A DNA stretch of 64,000 bases from Apostichopus japonicus. Taxonomy: Eukaryota > Echinodermata > Holothuroidea > Aspidochirotida > Stichopodidae. The stretch is taken from assembly GCF_037975245.1 (NCBI RefSeq), contig NC_092572.1:27077989-27141988 (forward strand), given 5' to 3'. The translations under genes were made by a program, and so were the position numbers. Shown here piece by piece: positions 26,109 to 39,152 of the stretch. The notes beneath the pieces were generated by a model. That model did not search any database and was not told the origin of the DNA. It saw nothing but the letters and a program-made list of their open reading frames with translations. Within the stretch, counting starts at the first letter, position 1, and every line of letters starts with the position of its first letter.

Positions 26109-27757
26109 GTATTTATATTTACCTTCAGTATAAAAGGGCACTTTATACTCACATGGTATGGATTAAAAGGCAAGTGTTGTATTAAGATTCAATAAAATTG
26201 TAAAGCTGAAATAAGCATAGCACCCTCAAGTATCCCAGTGCACCTTTTCCCCCTAATTTACCCATAAGTACATGCATGAACATTGCACAAAACGATTCAA
26301 TATATCAACATATATTGCGATCTTATTAAGAAAATATTTAGACAGTCATTTCCTACATATCAAAATCAGTTTGGTGTACCCTGTCCTTTCATAATATTTT
26401 AAAATCATGATGTTCAGTCTGGTAAACTAAATATTACGGAACCTATGTAGTTTGACTTACTTCAAATCAATTCCTGCCCAGCATTCTCTGTAAAGCTATG
26501 ATCTCCGTACCTTTGAGCACCGAAATACATTTGCAACTACTGCTGTGATATAGATCACACGGCTGGATACGGCTGGATAGAAGAAAGGGTTGTCTACCTC
26601 CCGAACAGTTGGCCATTTATAAATGAATTCATTTCTGTTCTTAAAATTATCTACTTATCTAAATGTACAACAATAAATTTGTCGGATATGTTTGACTTAA
26701 CTTTGAAAATGTGAACAAAATAGGAATAGAGTCTAAAGCTGATATTCTGGTGACACTAGGGCATCTCATTATAAAAATAAAAATTTCCCTCTGAGTGTTC
26801 AACTCATGAAGTGTTACCATCTCCGACTAGTCCGCTCGCAATTGAGAAGAATAAAATCAACCAGACTTAACAAAAGTGGCTTAACCTTGATCAGTTGTCA
26901 TAAACCGTTTTTACAGTAGAGTCATAGTTTTTATTATTTAATTATTTCATGGCAGTCTAGAGGTCTCGGACCTTCGAGGTTTAAACCTCCATGTCTCAGC
27001 AGTGGTATAAATAGTCTAATGCTGCCATTGCAAACTCTTGTGTGAATTTATATCAATGACATTAAAATATGATCATCAATCCTGCTGAAGATTTTCTTTT
27101 TAAATCAGGCAGTTTTTATTATTTTCTTTTGTCTTCAATATTTTCAGTTTAGTAGTTCTCTTCTTACACCCATCAACTTGAGAATTCCAACCCTTCTCTT
27201 AACATAGAAAGCTCGATGGTGCATGGACATTTAGAGGTGCCAAATATAACGATGAAATATCACTCAAGCCCAAACATGGTTTGGACTCTCCTTTTGGGCC
27301 CATTTCTATTGCTGCATCAGGGCCAGGTTGCCCATTGTTATGTCCTGGGTCATAGTCTCGGACCGATAGGTCTTGACTACAGCACTCACATTTGCTGGAT
27401 GTTGTGATCAAATTTGCCAACTTTAATCTTACACTTGAGTTCATGATATTGAGTGTTGATGAGCTTTGATGTCGTGTCTTTCAACTCAAGGAAGGTGTGG
27501 CTGGGTGAAAGGATTTGCTAATTATTCTCTGATGAATTTAATTCAAAACAAAATTTTAATAGCTAGCTGCAACATTCTCGATACCATCGCAAGAGTTATT
27601 TGAGTTCGTTATCAAATATGGCATGTAAAACTGCTAGGAATTAATATCTCACTTGTTTATAGATTGTTTTGTTTGTATCTAGATTTCTTACATGTACAGT
27701 TGATGCACAAATGTCCCATCTGTTAAAATGTATCATGTTTGTGTTTTTTGTTTATAG

Positions 27758-27916
27758 AAAATTTCTGCAAGTCAAATTTGGCAGGTTAAAACTAAGTGCT
27801 CTTTCATGCTTAAGAAAGAATCAACTGCTGAAAGGAACCAATTGTACATCACATTGACTATCCATCAGGAAGTAAATGGGGAAATTAAGGAAACAGAGTT
27901 CATACTTCAAAAGAGG
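27758..27916 (+). CDS. Exon 7: end of UPA-like module 1
   Basis: 159 nt, phase 0 to 0, acceptor ttgtttatag, donor AGG|gtaaga. Reads KISASQIWQVKTKCSFMLKK, then ERNQLYITLTIHQEV. The order 'I...W....C.F.L.+....L.I...I.Q' parallels exon 40,196 and exon 49,641, the second halves of the other two UPA modules. So this is probably a diverged UPA repeat; the similarity is by eye. Confidence 0.75.
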
Positions 27917-30900
27917 GTAAGATATGCTCTCAATCTGGTTACAATATTAGGATTGTAGAAATTCTGTACTCGTATAAAATGGTACAAACTGGTTTAAAAT
28001 CAGACAGGATGGTATATTGTTGTATAGCAAGGAATAAAATCATATACAATTGTTGACGCTTCAAGAATTTGTAGAAAATCTTGTGCAAGTTGTGCGGAAA
28101 GAAGTGGAGTAACCACAGTTGCTGTGGTAAAACGCGGTAAAACACGTTAATTGGTTTCTTTTGACCATATGCGCCCGCAAACACAATTTTGTAAACTTCA
28201 CATTCAATGTGCGATGTCGTAGATTCCTACCTCGTTTCGTTTGCATAATGCCATAGTATAACATTTCATCAAAATAGGAGGATATGGACATTTCTGTCTC
28301 CGAAATGTTGAGGTTTAGCGATGTGAAAAGTAACATATATAAACGATTTTGGATTTAACATGTCACCTCTGCCATAGGAAAGACTATGTAATGGTAATTG
28401 TTATGTAAAATAAGTGCTGCAGAACACAATTACAGAAGAAATGATATGGAAAGTGTGAGATTGTCTTTATGGACCAGGAGACTCCTAGAGAGTTGACAGG
28501 TCTTTGTCAGTCTGAACATTGAACAAGGCAGGGCTTTACAAATACGTTAGCCAGCCTACGCACATTTCTTAGGTGCTTACAACGTAGCAAGACAAACATT
28601 GCATTGCTTGTCGACAACAGTCATGCAATAATGCTCGCTTTGTTTTTTGTTTAGTCCAAATTAGCTTTGGCTGTTGTGTTGTGAATGGTATACGGTAAGG
28701 TAAGGTATACATTGTATGATTGTTAATGAAAGTCCTAATGGCTATGGCAACGGAAGCTTCACTGGATATTGCGCAGTCCAGGTTAAAAGCTCATTCGAGG
28801 TCTCAGCGCTGGCAAGCAGTCAGATCATGTGTAAATATTGTCGCCGGACAGCCACAGTGCACCCTACATTATTGCCTCAAACACTTGCTTAAAAAGGTAA
28901 AGCGTGCAGCAGCAGTGTAAAGAGTTAATGACTTGATTTTGAGGGTTTAATTTTGATTTTGTAAGGAAGAATATTATAAGCAAGTTGAGTTTGTTCAATT
29001 ATTATGTCGTGAATAAATCTAAACATAAGAACATAAAAATACTGAAGGTACTACTAGGTCAAGTGCTGAAAATCGGGCCAGCCAGCCCACCCAGCCCAGT
29101 ACCTTAACTACTACAAAGACGGAGAAAGTTTTGTATGAAAGTAAGCGCGAAAGACGTTATCAAGCTCATTGGAGGGATGCGAAGAAAGGGGAAATGAATA
29201 TCAAATTATGCCAGCATTATAAGCAGCCATTTTTTTTAAAACAACATGTAACTTTCGTATTGAACCAATTTTTTACCATGATTGTTCTGCAAAACGTTGT
29301 TGCATTGTTGCAACAGATAAAGCTAAACATGAACCCGCGAAGACACCGCGAAGACACCTCTGTTTAGGGCCGCAACTAAACTGCAGGATACTCAACTGGC
29401 TCTTAGGAGATTGTGCGATCAATAGGTTAGTTTTGTTACACATCACCTACACGGTCAAAAGAATTGGATGCCCTAGGTGAAGTGCTCAACGAGGTGTTGC
29501 TTCGTTTCGGAAGCCTGAATAATGTTCGCTGACATGCAAGCCGTGACAGAGCAATGCGCACCTCTTCAACAATTTCAAGGCAACAGTTACTCATCTTAAG
29601 CAGGTCATCAAAGTACCAGGTGTTGAGGCTAATGATAAGGCAAAAGCAGTTGCCATGGGCTTCTCAAGAAGTTAAAGAGCTATACATATTTGAAACATCT
29701 TAACTTCATGTTAGACATTTCAGAACAAATGACTACTCTGTCATGCAAGTTTCAGAGAGATAATTCCTTCATTACATATGTGAAGTTAGATGTGGAAGCA
29801 GCATGCGTCAAATTTGATGTCAATTACACCCAGCTATTTTGTAAAAGTTTGAAAGAAGGGAATGGGTCATTCAGTTGGATGGCGTCACTGAAGCAGCACA
29901 GAAAGCCAATTGTTGATACCAGGTTTCATACCTTGAAAGTAGATTTGTAAAATATTTTACCGTTGTGTCTATTCCGCATTTTTGACTATTGACATTGGCC
30001 TAATGGACATTTTATGCTGGCAAAGGTTAGTACCAAGGACATTGAGAATCTTACTATTTTTTGTGTGTATATACAAAGGTAACCACACCTACCTAGCAGA
30101 AACTTAAAGTAAGAATGAAGAATATGCCATCGTTATCACCATCAGAGGGCTATTCACACTTTTTGGAGATGGCATCAGGAGACAATGATGTTTGTAAATG
30201 GATTCTGGACATATGTTGGATTCTAGCAGTTTTCCAACCAACACGCCCCACTTCGAAAGAGGATTCCCCTGCATGACCAGCAAAAACAAAAGCAGAAATT
30301 GTTTACTGTACGAAAGTTAAAGCAATGGTCCTGATTTTGGTCAGTTTACACCTGACCGTGCAATTGATGCTTGACTAGAAAGGGAGCAGGTGTTAGGCAT
30401 GTAAAGGGGCATACTGTGTGGAAGGGACAGTCTAAAAAGGAATTTAATGTGCCGATCTGTATTATCTCTGTATGTAGGTCTACATATATTCCCGTAATGT
30501 GTATACACTACATACACTACTTCGTAGTAAAACGTTTTCACTCCTACAATATTTGGTGCAAAAACTAGTTGTGATCAGATTGTTGAAAAACTTGCTTCGG
30601 TTTTCACTGTTGTACTTATACTGAATATATTACAACATCTGATGGAGGTTTGAGCGTACAGACGGACGTAGGTACGTACGTACGCATCGGCCGAGCAGCT
30701 CTCAGCATTATCACGGTCATGTTCATGTATATATATCGCAGTTTTCATAAAGTTGTGACGTTATTCTAAAAAGTAAGTACAAATTATGATTTTTATTATT
30801 ACAGTTCTTGCAAGTCCCTTTCATCTACAAACATGTTTTGTTTGCTTGTACATCAGCTGCCCTCTGTGTATGTCACTGTACTGAGGTTGCAAAGGCCTAG

Positions 30901-31373
30901 CATTTATTGCAGGTTAAGTGTGTGCATAGTATATTTGCAAACCATAGCCTAATATTAGTTTGAAGAATTGGCGCTAGAACAAATGTCCTTCGTGCTAGTG
31001 GATGAAGATTGTCAAACGCCCGACAAGCTAGTGATAAGTATACCGAAAATTTGAGCTCTGGTACAAGGTCTAGTTTGGTGGTCATCATGAAAGGGGTTTC
31101 AATATTTCCATTTCATGATCAATAAGCCTTGTTTTATTGTCCAAACACAGCTGTCCCAGAATTTTCAGAAACATGGTAATGTGATGTTATATTTATGAAA
31201 TATAATTTATCCCACAGCTCCTTAAATTCCCTTCTAGCAGGTCTGATGACAATCCTCGGATTTAATACATCCCCGGTAGTGTGTCTACTTGTCTGTTTTC
31301 ACACAAATATAAAGAAAAAGTTAACAAGTTGTTTTATAATGACTTACATTTTTTTCCTTTTAGAACAATGAGA
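27917..31373 (+). other. Intron, decayed repeats
   Basis: Contains short Lys/Arg-rich frames (29,131-29,367) and other fragments without a recognisable family, plus a (GTAC)n-like tract near 30,673-30,690. No exon supported. Confidence 0.35.
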
Positions 31374-31388
31374 TGCAGGTGTCTACTT
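31374..31388 (+). CDS. Exon 8: putative 15-nt microexon
   Basis: AACAATGAGATGCAG between an excellent acceptor (tttttttccttttag) and gtgtct; reads NNEMQ. Phase 0 to 0, so it fits between exons 7 and 9 or can be skipped. The weak donor makes this tentative. Confidence 0.4.
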
Positions 31389-31960
31389 CTAGGTGGCACT
31401 TGTTCACGCCTAGATGGCATTGCAGGCATGTTACTTAGGTGTAAGTTATTTGACCAGTGAACACTTCGTATACAGGAGTAGTATCCCTGTAGGTTAAGCA
31501 GAAGGCAAACGGAATATATGTGTAGGTGGTTCCGTGTGTGTGCGTGTGCGTTTGTTTTGTATTCTGACCGAGGACTTGAACAAAAGAATTTCAGGTCCTC
31601 GGTTGTGATTTCAAAAGAATCACCACGTCCTCGGAAGAATTCTATTGTATGGGGTATTGTTAAGGTTAGGGTACGTGGATTTGAACAATGGAAAATACAA
31701 TGGGGTCCTCAGTCTGAATGTAATACAAGCATGGGTGCGTCTGTGAGTTTGACGCCTTTGCTTGTAAACACTAACGCAAAAAGTATGAAGTGGATAAACT
31801 TCAAACTTAGTATGTGGATACACCTTATAGAGAACAATTACAATATACTTTTCTAGGAAGGTTACATTTCCTTTGAGAACAACAGAGGTAAACGTATGAA
31901 AACCTTTTAAACAAAGAAGGGCATGCATTGATGAAGTTTATATATGTTATGCTGATTTCT

Positions 31961-32045
31961 CTTGGTGAGTACCATGATGAAGTTGGTGGAGGTAAAAGGT
32001 CATTTGAGGTCAACAGTGGTCAAAGTCTGAAAACCCTGTAAGCAT
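31961..32045. repeat. GGTCA-rich dispersed repeat
   Basis: Contains 'aaaaggtcatttgaggtcaa' followed by 'agtggtcaaagtctgaaaac'. Similar blocks occur near 20,150-20,210, 43,840-43,880, 45,500-45,690 and 49,300-49,335. The AGGTCA-like half-sites resemble nuclear receptor elements, but the spread of copies points to an old interspersed repeat. Confidence 0.45.
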
Positions 32046-32089
32046 GATTCCTTTTAAAGTAAATATTCATAGGAATTTATGAAACATAC

Positions 32090-34820
32090 ACCTTTGCAAG
32101 TAAAAGCATCTCATCATAATTGGTGGATGTCCAATCGCTGCATATGGCCATAATGCTGTCTACCCAATCCGCCCTGATCCGTGCTGCTGCTTTGGTTACC
32201 TCCCAGCTCCTCCATCCTGTCCTACTTATTTCCTTCTCTACCGTCCTTCTCCATGTCGTTCTTTGTCTATCTCTCACCCTTCGTCCCTTTGGTGTCCACC
32301 CTAATGCCGTCACACAGCCGTTCTGACCTTCCCTTCTGAGTATGTGCCCAACCCAATTCCATCATCTTGTTATCTCAGTATCAATGCCTTTGAATCCTGC
32401 AATTTCTTCTACTCTCTTTTTTTGTGGTCCTTTGCTGCCATCTTATCCTCATTATTTGTCTCAAACACTGGTTTTGAAAGAATTCATCTTTTTTCATCTG
32501 CCATATTTATCTTCCAGATTACACAGCCATATAATAGAACTGGCTGAACTAATGTCTTGAACAGATTCATCTTTGTTATCCGTCCTATTCCTTTCGTCTT
32601 CCACACCTTCCATATCCCTTGGACCTCACATTTTGCCTACTGTAGCTTGTTGTCAATATCTCTACATTTTCCTCTACCTTAGCCCCGAGGTATCCTTCAC
32701 TTCATCCACCTTCTCGCTATTCACCGCAATTCTGTCACTGCTTCTAGCATGTGGAGTCTTAATGTTGTGCACTTTCCCACATTTATTCCCACTCTGCTGC
32801 TGACTCTCTTAACCTCTCTGTTTTATCACACAGGTCACTTAACTTGGATAACGTTAGTACAATGTCATCCGCAAAAAAGCAAGGTCCTCCAGTGCATTTC
32901 ATTCTTCATGACTCCTTGTTTGTTCCTTCGCCTCCTTCTTTTGCCACTAGTCATCTTTGCTATGCTGTATACTTCTTTGCTCTTTCCGTTTTCGGCTGCT
33001 TTCTTCGCTGCTACTGCTTTCTCATCTTGTCCTCCCTTGCACTCATCTGCACCCCTATGTATTTCTGTTTGTATTCTTCCCTCTGTCTCTTCTTAATCCT
33101 TCCAGATCTTGCACTTACAATTTCTGTTTGACTCTTTTCTTTCCTCAACTTCCTCCATGTTTCATCCTCTATCCATGCATGTTTGCTCTGTTTCTTTGTT
33201 ACACCGATGATTTTCATGGCCGCTTGTGTGTACACCTCTAAAGTCTTGTCATTCTCTTCCTCCGAATGCTAAAGTCTTCTAACGCCTGGAATATGTTCTT
33301 CATCTCTATGTTTTACCTCTTTCTGATGTCTTCACTTTGCAGTTTTTGCACATAGAGCCCCTCCCTTCCATTCTTCTTCTTTGTCAGGCTTCGCGTTATA
33401 CTAGTTCTTACAAGATAGTCTCCGACACATCTGCTCCCCTCACAACTATAGTGTTCACTATTGATGTTCGCATCCTATAATTCACCATGATGTGGTTATG
33501 TTGATTTAACGTTCCCCCATCTGGGGATCTCCAGGTAGCATTGTGTATGTCCTTGTGTGAAAATAAATATACAAAAGTAATGACTAATCCATTTCCACTG
33601 CTGATGTAACATAATTTTGGGCCATTGTCGTTCATGACTCCAATACCATGTCTCCCAATTACTTCATCTCTGTTTGTGTTATCACTACCCACTTTAGCAT
33701 TCGTGTCACTCTTTACTACAATCATATCCAGCTTGTTACAGCTGGCTATCATATCCTGTAGTTGATTGTAAAAATCATATTTGTCATCATTAATCGCATC
33801 GTATCACCATAGGCTTTTTATGTTTAAAGGGGAATCGCTCCGATTCAATTATTTTAGTGATGGCGCCATTGTATCAGTGCCCTCTTTGATCTTGCGCTCA
33901 TCAGTATGGCTACTCCTACTTGATGTACCTCGACATCTGCTACGTCTCACAACTTTGTAGCTTTTCTGATCCCACTCCCTTCATCATCTCTTACTAATTC
34001 CTAGAAACTCGATTATGTACTCTCTCATCTTCTTTGCTACATATGCAGTTTTCGTTTTCTTAGCCATTGTCCCCACATTCCAGCATCCTATACTGCTTTG
34101 TGGTTTGGGGCCACTATTGATCCCATGGGCCTCCGAGCTTCTCGTAGGCTTTCACCCAACAGCGTCATACAATGATTCACGGCAGTTTCTCCGGTTAAGA
34201 CTAAATGAATTTCAGTGTAAATGGTTTCTGTATCGACAATCTTTATACGGGGTGGGGTTGTTAACCCCACGCCAAACCCCAACCTGGGCAACCAGGGGCT
34301 GTATGTAGTCAGGCTTCTCCCATGTGACCACTCCAGCAACGTTAGACCTGCCAGGCATTTCACTCCCTGTCGGCGTAGCTCCCATGTTCATAGTATTGTC
34401 CAAGTCGTTTGTAATACTCTTGTTCTCGCGTACAAACTGTTCATGCCTCAGAGTCCGTTTCTACATACCACAAATGTGCTTGACCACTGTATTTTACATG
34501 CTCAGGGATCTATCTGATACAAACGTCTTGGACACTTCTCCAAAGAGGGGCGTGAAACCACAAAATCTGTAATCATATTATTATTACGATATTGCGAGAC
34601 ATGTGAGATCATGTTTCTTCCACAGCAATTAGCGACCGTCTTGCAGTGTACAAACCAATCTAATGCCAAGTGATTGTTCACTGCGGGAGGCAGGGCTTGA
34701 ATAAACATTTTGAGGGAAGTGGGTCCAATTGGCAAACCTGATTGGCGTCTTCGCTATTCCGAAGTGAATCTGCCAAAAATCAAAAGAAAACATAAGATAC
34801 CTTGGAGAAATGTGCAAGGC
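32090..34820 (-). mobile_element. Decayed endonuclease/RT non-LTR retrotransposon
   Basis: Minus-strand fragments in order: 5' leader (to about 34,820), endonuclease C-terminal half (33,408-33,752: NAKVGSDNTNRDEVIGRHG, then TWRSPDG and NQHNHI where NQ-D-H is expected), an Arg/Lys linker (33,011-33,235), the RT active-site box FFADDIVLT (32,853-32,888), and the C-terminus (32,077-32,313: ALGWTPKGRRVRDRQRTTWR). The RT region before the FADD box is mostly deleted and all frames are broken. Clade not assigned. It lies in the intron between exons 8 and 9, antisense to the gene. Confidence 0.75.
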
Positions 34821-36086
34821 CCAGGTATCAAACTATCGCGTTGCCACGGTTGTTCCCTGTGCAGTTCATCAAATAGATACGGCAAAATAGCCTCTTTGTG
34901 AAAAAGAAAGGTGCTGTACATACCAGGGTCTTAAAATGACTACAAGGTTAATTGCATAAACCACACAAGCTTATCCATCCCGACAAGGTAGCAGCCCAGG
35001 ACAAGGAATGTTGGATACACTACATATTATATGTGTATCAACATTTTGATTATAATTTTTTTTTTACACTTTCTGTGAAATGTCAAGTTCAGGTGTGGTT
35101 CACAAAGGTTAAAGTCTGACCACATTGTAAACACAATAATTGAAGAAGTGAAGCTTGAATAAACTTCATAAGTTGGAAGTAGATCCAGTAGGTAAACACT
35201 CAAAAATATTGTTAACAGAGTTACTGTTGAATTTCCACATACAAAATTTGGCAAAGAATCACTAACCCTGTTGGCTATCTGGTTGCACAAGCGTCTAATA
35301 TCCTGTTTAAAGCCCTGTGTTAGTTTTCACAATGCAACACTCTTTTACCCTAAACAGAAAACAAGAAACAGAGAAATTTGAAGAAAATCATCTACTTATT
35401 TCATTAATTTACTATTTGATTGATTAATTTTAGTTATTATTTGTAAGCCTGTTACTATGATATTAAATGACGGTGATCGATACATGCATTGTCTGAAAGA
35501 AGTGAACAATGAACACTTGTGTATGACACATACATATAACAACACCTCTATTGTTTTATAATAACCAAGGTGAAATTAACATATCATTGGTACATGTACG
35601 ATTTTTAATACTAAACTCTTTACAGTATTGTTTGATCAACTAGTTGCTTCAATTTTATTAAATATGCATAAAGTTCGCAGAAAGTATTTTGAAACTAATG
35701 ACAATTAAACATGCACAATTTAGCCTACACCTAACACTCGTTAATGTAGCAGATGCATGTTGCTATAGCTTACACTATGCTCTGCATATGTGCGAATTTA
35801 TGGCTAGATTTGTCATTTTAATCAATTGTAGAGGTTGGCTTGAGCTGGCTGTGGTTTGGGTTGAAAAGATAAACTATCATGGATTTGTATTGATGCTGCT
35901 CAAGTTGGTTGAGTAAAATTTGGTGCGGGAGAATTACTTATACTTATTACAGGTAACTCATTATACCTTCGTTTGAAATGAGAACTGTGCCAATGAATTG
36001 GACTCCCTCTATTTGTTGCTCTGCTTATGTGACATTGAAAAAACATTTCATTTTTACATGATATAGTCTTGTGATTCATTCAACAG
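34821..36086 (+). other. Intron, nothing recognised
   Basis: AT-rich sequence with short ORFs only. Confidence 0.4.
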
Positions 36087-36174
36087 ACATGCGACATGCA
36101 CATGACGAGATTGCAAAAAGATACCTTGGTTGAACAGGCTGAACTAGCTCTACCAGCAAACCATACCAACTATT
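36087..36174 (+). CDS. Exon 9 of the ZU5/UPA gene
   Basis: 88 nt, phase 0 to 1, acceptor cattcaacag, donor TATT|gtaagt. Reads TCDMHMTRLQKDTLVEQAEL, then ALPANHTNY. Only phase 0 is open, which agrees with exons 7 and 8. No domain recognised. Confidence 0.6.
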
Positions 36175-36214
36175 GTAAGTAGAGGCTGCTCTGGTGAGCC
36201 TAGTATAATGTCAG

Positions 36215-36264
36215 TGTGTTTGCACAATCAATCTGAAAAGACGCAATACCAAACTTGTATTTTG
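36215..36264 (+). CDS. Possible exon 9b, 50 nt
   Basis: Lies between 'aatgtcag' and TTTTG|gtaagt (strong donor), phase 1 to 0, reading LCLHNQSEKTQYQTCIL. It would repair the phase between exon 9 and the 36,876 acceptor, but the intron before it would be only 40 nt, which is suspiciously short. Confidence 0.25.
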
Positions 36265-36875
36265 GTAAGTCAAATGACACTAGAGAACAGTTTCCAGTAG
36301 CTTCATTTAGGTGTAGCTATACTTGATAACATATCCTGCACTTTGTAAATGTTTTGCATCACATTGATAGGAGAAATATACGTCAGTAAATTAGGGCAGC
36401 TTAATTGTCGTGATTGAATCAAAAGTTAATTACCGAACCTAAATAGTACTAAAAATATAATTGCAATGGAATAAACTAATGCTTTATTAGCAACTTCCAA
36501 GAAGTAGTAATGTATGAATTTGATTGATTGGTTCTTAGCATACTTCTGCACAGAAATTTTCATATCAGTACCAGTATTTTAGAAATATCGATACTTTGAT
36601 ATTCATGTTTATAATATTATTGATTCACAATGATTATAATGACTTACATTGCTATGATATTGTATTTTTGAAAATCACTAAAAACCTATCAAATCTGCAA
36701 GATGGTTTAAGGTAATCAAACAAGTTCCAATGATTTGGCAGATGTTTCGATTGAACCTCCCTAACATAATTTACAAATTGTATGGCATCGTAATATGGAG
36801 TAAAACATGTGTTTTTGTTGTCATCATTGTTTATGCATCTTAATATCTGGTTGTAGTTCAAACTCTGAATTGCAG

Positions 36876-37007
36876 CATACTTTGTCTTTACCATCAGATC
36901 GTACTGTGTCAGTGGTTCCTTTTGTTGACAAGGTCTTTCATGTAGATGAAGATCTCATATTAACTGTATGGATGTGTCCTATGGATGATAAAAACTTGAT
37001 CCTCAAG
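36876..37007 (+). CDS. Exon 10: start of UPA-like module 2
   Basis: Ends at CTCAAG|gtaatt, phase 0. Contains VFHVDEDLILTVWMCPMDDK, the strand-rich start of a UPA-like unit. Two acceptors are possible: tgcag at 36,875 (phase 0) or the better-looking ttgtag at 36,856 (phase 2, adding SNSELQ). The second needs a missing upstream exon. The coding sequence itself is convincing; its start is not. Confidence 0.6.
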
Positions 37008-37274
37008 GTAATTAAGTTCTCATAACTGGCACTTAATTTGTAATTCAATTTGAAAGTAAAAAGGTAACATGGGAAGTGTAGATGACAGCTTTAAAAGTGT
37101 CCTGAAGCAGCCCTTTTTGCTTCCAACACTTGCTAAAATCCATGGTTCATTTGAACACTCATTATTTGTATGAATACTTCAGATGGAGTGAAAATGTAGG
37201 TTTAACCAAAATGTAGGGGTTGTCATTTGCAGTGTAAAGTTGACAACTATTTTGATAATTTCAAGGGTGTTCTA

Positions 37275-38690
37275 AAATAAAGGTTATTTCTGTGAATATT
37301 ATTTATACTTCAACTCTCTTGAACAGGATTTTACCTCGTGATAAACAATTTTCACTTCAGTGCTATAGAAAATTAGGATTAATTGATTTGAAAGTGTTTA
37401 TTGAAATAGAATATGAAAAGTAATTAAGGTAATACTTTTAGTTCTTCTCTAAAACAGTACTAAACAAAGGTCACTTGACTAAAGAAAAATTTACACTTTC
37501 TCTAGGGACACTTTATACTCCACCATGATATACACTCAGTTGTTATTACTGAGTTAAGAAGTTTGGTAAAATATTTCTATTTGAATGTAATTTTATGCCA
37601 GGCGACGTTAAAACGGAAAATCATTTCATAAATGACGTTATATATGCTTGGTCTCCACTTGCTTATAAGAATCCTACTGGCAATTTCATCCATCAAATTA
37701 TCTGGAATAACCACAATATTAAAGTAAACAATGATGTTATTTTTTACAAACATTGGTACGAGAAAAATCTGATTCTTATTCATAATCTTTTAGATGCAAT
37801 TCACCGGTTCTTAAGTTTTCTTGATGTTAATCCGAAATTCGATATAAATTGCCTTTTCACATTTTACTGTGGCATTATAAATGCTACCCCAGGTCATTGG
37901 AGAAGGTCATTAGATGATGACTGCAATGGTATCGAGGAAATTCCTTTGAAGATAATTCATAACAAAGCATCACTATCTCGTTTCATTTATAAGCAGCTAA
38001 TTCAGGGACACGTAATTATTCCTAAGTGAATTGTTGAGTGGAATGTAATTTTGATTATAGCTCTCTACACTGGCGTGTTATCTTTCAAATACGTTTCAAC
38101 TCGTTAAGGGAGACAAAATTACAAGACTTTCAATTTTGTTTTCTTCATCGTATACTTGGGACAAACCATCTTCAGAGTTTGATGGGTTTAATTGACAATT
38201 CAGGGTGTACTTTCTGTGGCCTCAAGGAGGAGACTATTGGACATTTGTTTTGAGAGTGTAAAATTCTTTTGATTTTGTTTTAAATGTTGAGCAACACATT
38301 TTTTATAGACAATTTATTTTTTCCAAGTCGGATATATATTTTCGGCTATCAACTATTATTGAAGCATCCGTTGAATTTTTTATATCAAATACTATATATT
38401 CCAGAAGAAAGTAAATTTGAGCATTCCCAACGTTAACGAATTTTTGTATAAATTAACATTTCTGTTACAAGTTGATAAACATTTAGATCATGGTAAACAT
38501 CGAGGACCTCTATCATACAATCTCAAAGAGACACTTTTAGTAATTGTGCTATGCTCTTTGAATATTGAATATTTGTAATCAAACAGTTAATTAGTGTCAT
38601 ATATATGTTTTTATAAGTTTGTTATTATGGCAAAAGATTTGACAATAAATGATGGCAAAAAATTTATATATATATAACTAAGTCTTGGAA
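37275..38690 (+). mobile_element. L1/Tx1-like LINE ORF2 3' fragment
   Basis: Plus-strand pieces of ORF2 C-terminal region: KLGLIDLKVFIE near 37,372-37,410, then WNNHNIKVNNDVIFYKHWYE in a 144-codon frame (37,595-38,029), then FLHRILGTN and GCTFCGLKEETIGHLF (38,038-38,253). Broken by stops. The same motifs occur in the minus-strand LINE at 5.2-9.7 kb, so the two are related. Sits in the intron between exons 10 and 11. Confidence 0.8.
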
Positions 38691-39005
38691 GTCCAATGGT
38701 AAATTGAATTTATAATGCAGACAAGCAATGTTCTTGCTTTTATTGTAATTATATTGAAGTGTATGTTAGGTTTTTATTTGATAGTGTTTGCATTCTACAG
38801 CTTGGTGAGTGTGAATGTTAATGAAGTTTCATTTCATGCTCTAAAGAAAACATTTCAAAGATTGTTTTGAATTTCATGTGAATTAATCTTGCAGTTGTTA
38901 AACCATTTGGAACGTTATTATCCATAATTTTTTATGCATATTTACTAAATGTGAATGTTTTTAGTTGATATCTATTGATGTTTGTTATTTCTTTGCTTTT
39001 AACAG

Positions 39006-39152
39006 GCTTTGAAGGAGGAGCAGAACATTCATTCTAAGAAAAAACTGGACACAGAAAATTCATTCCTTATTTGCAACTGGGAAAAGCCAGTGATGGCAAA
39101 TATTGAACTGTGCGATAACAACTGGAGGATTCGTAATCTTGAGAGCAAAAAG
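39006..39152 (+). CDS. Exon 11: middle of UPA-like module 2
   Basis: 147 nt, phase 0 to 0, acceptor gcttttaacag, donor AAAAAG|gtatgt. Reads ALKEEQNIHSKKKLDTENSF, then PVMANIELCDNNWRIRN. The '.I.L....W' strand followed by an intron after SKK mirrors exons 6 and 18. Confidence 0.8.

Noticed and set aside
32120-33241. Series of overlapping plus-strand ORFs rich in Leu/Ser/Pro
   Set aside because: Shadows of the minus-strand LINE; the minus strand shows real RT and endonuclease motifs.
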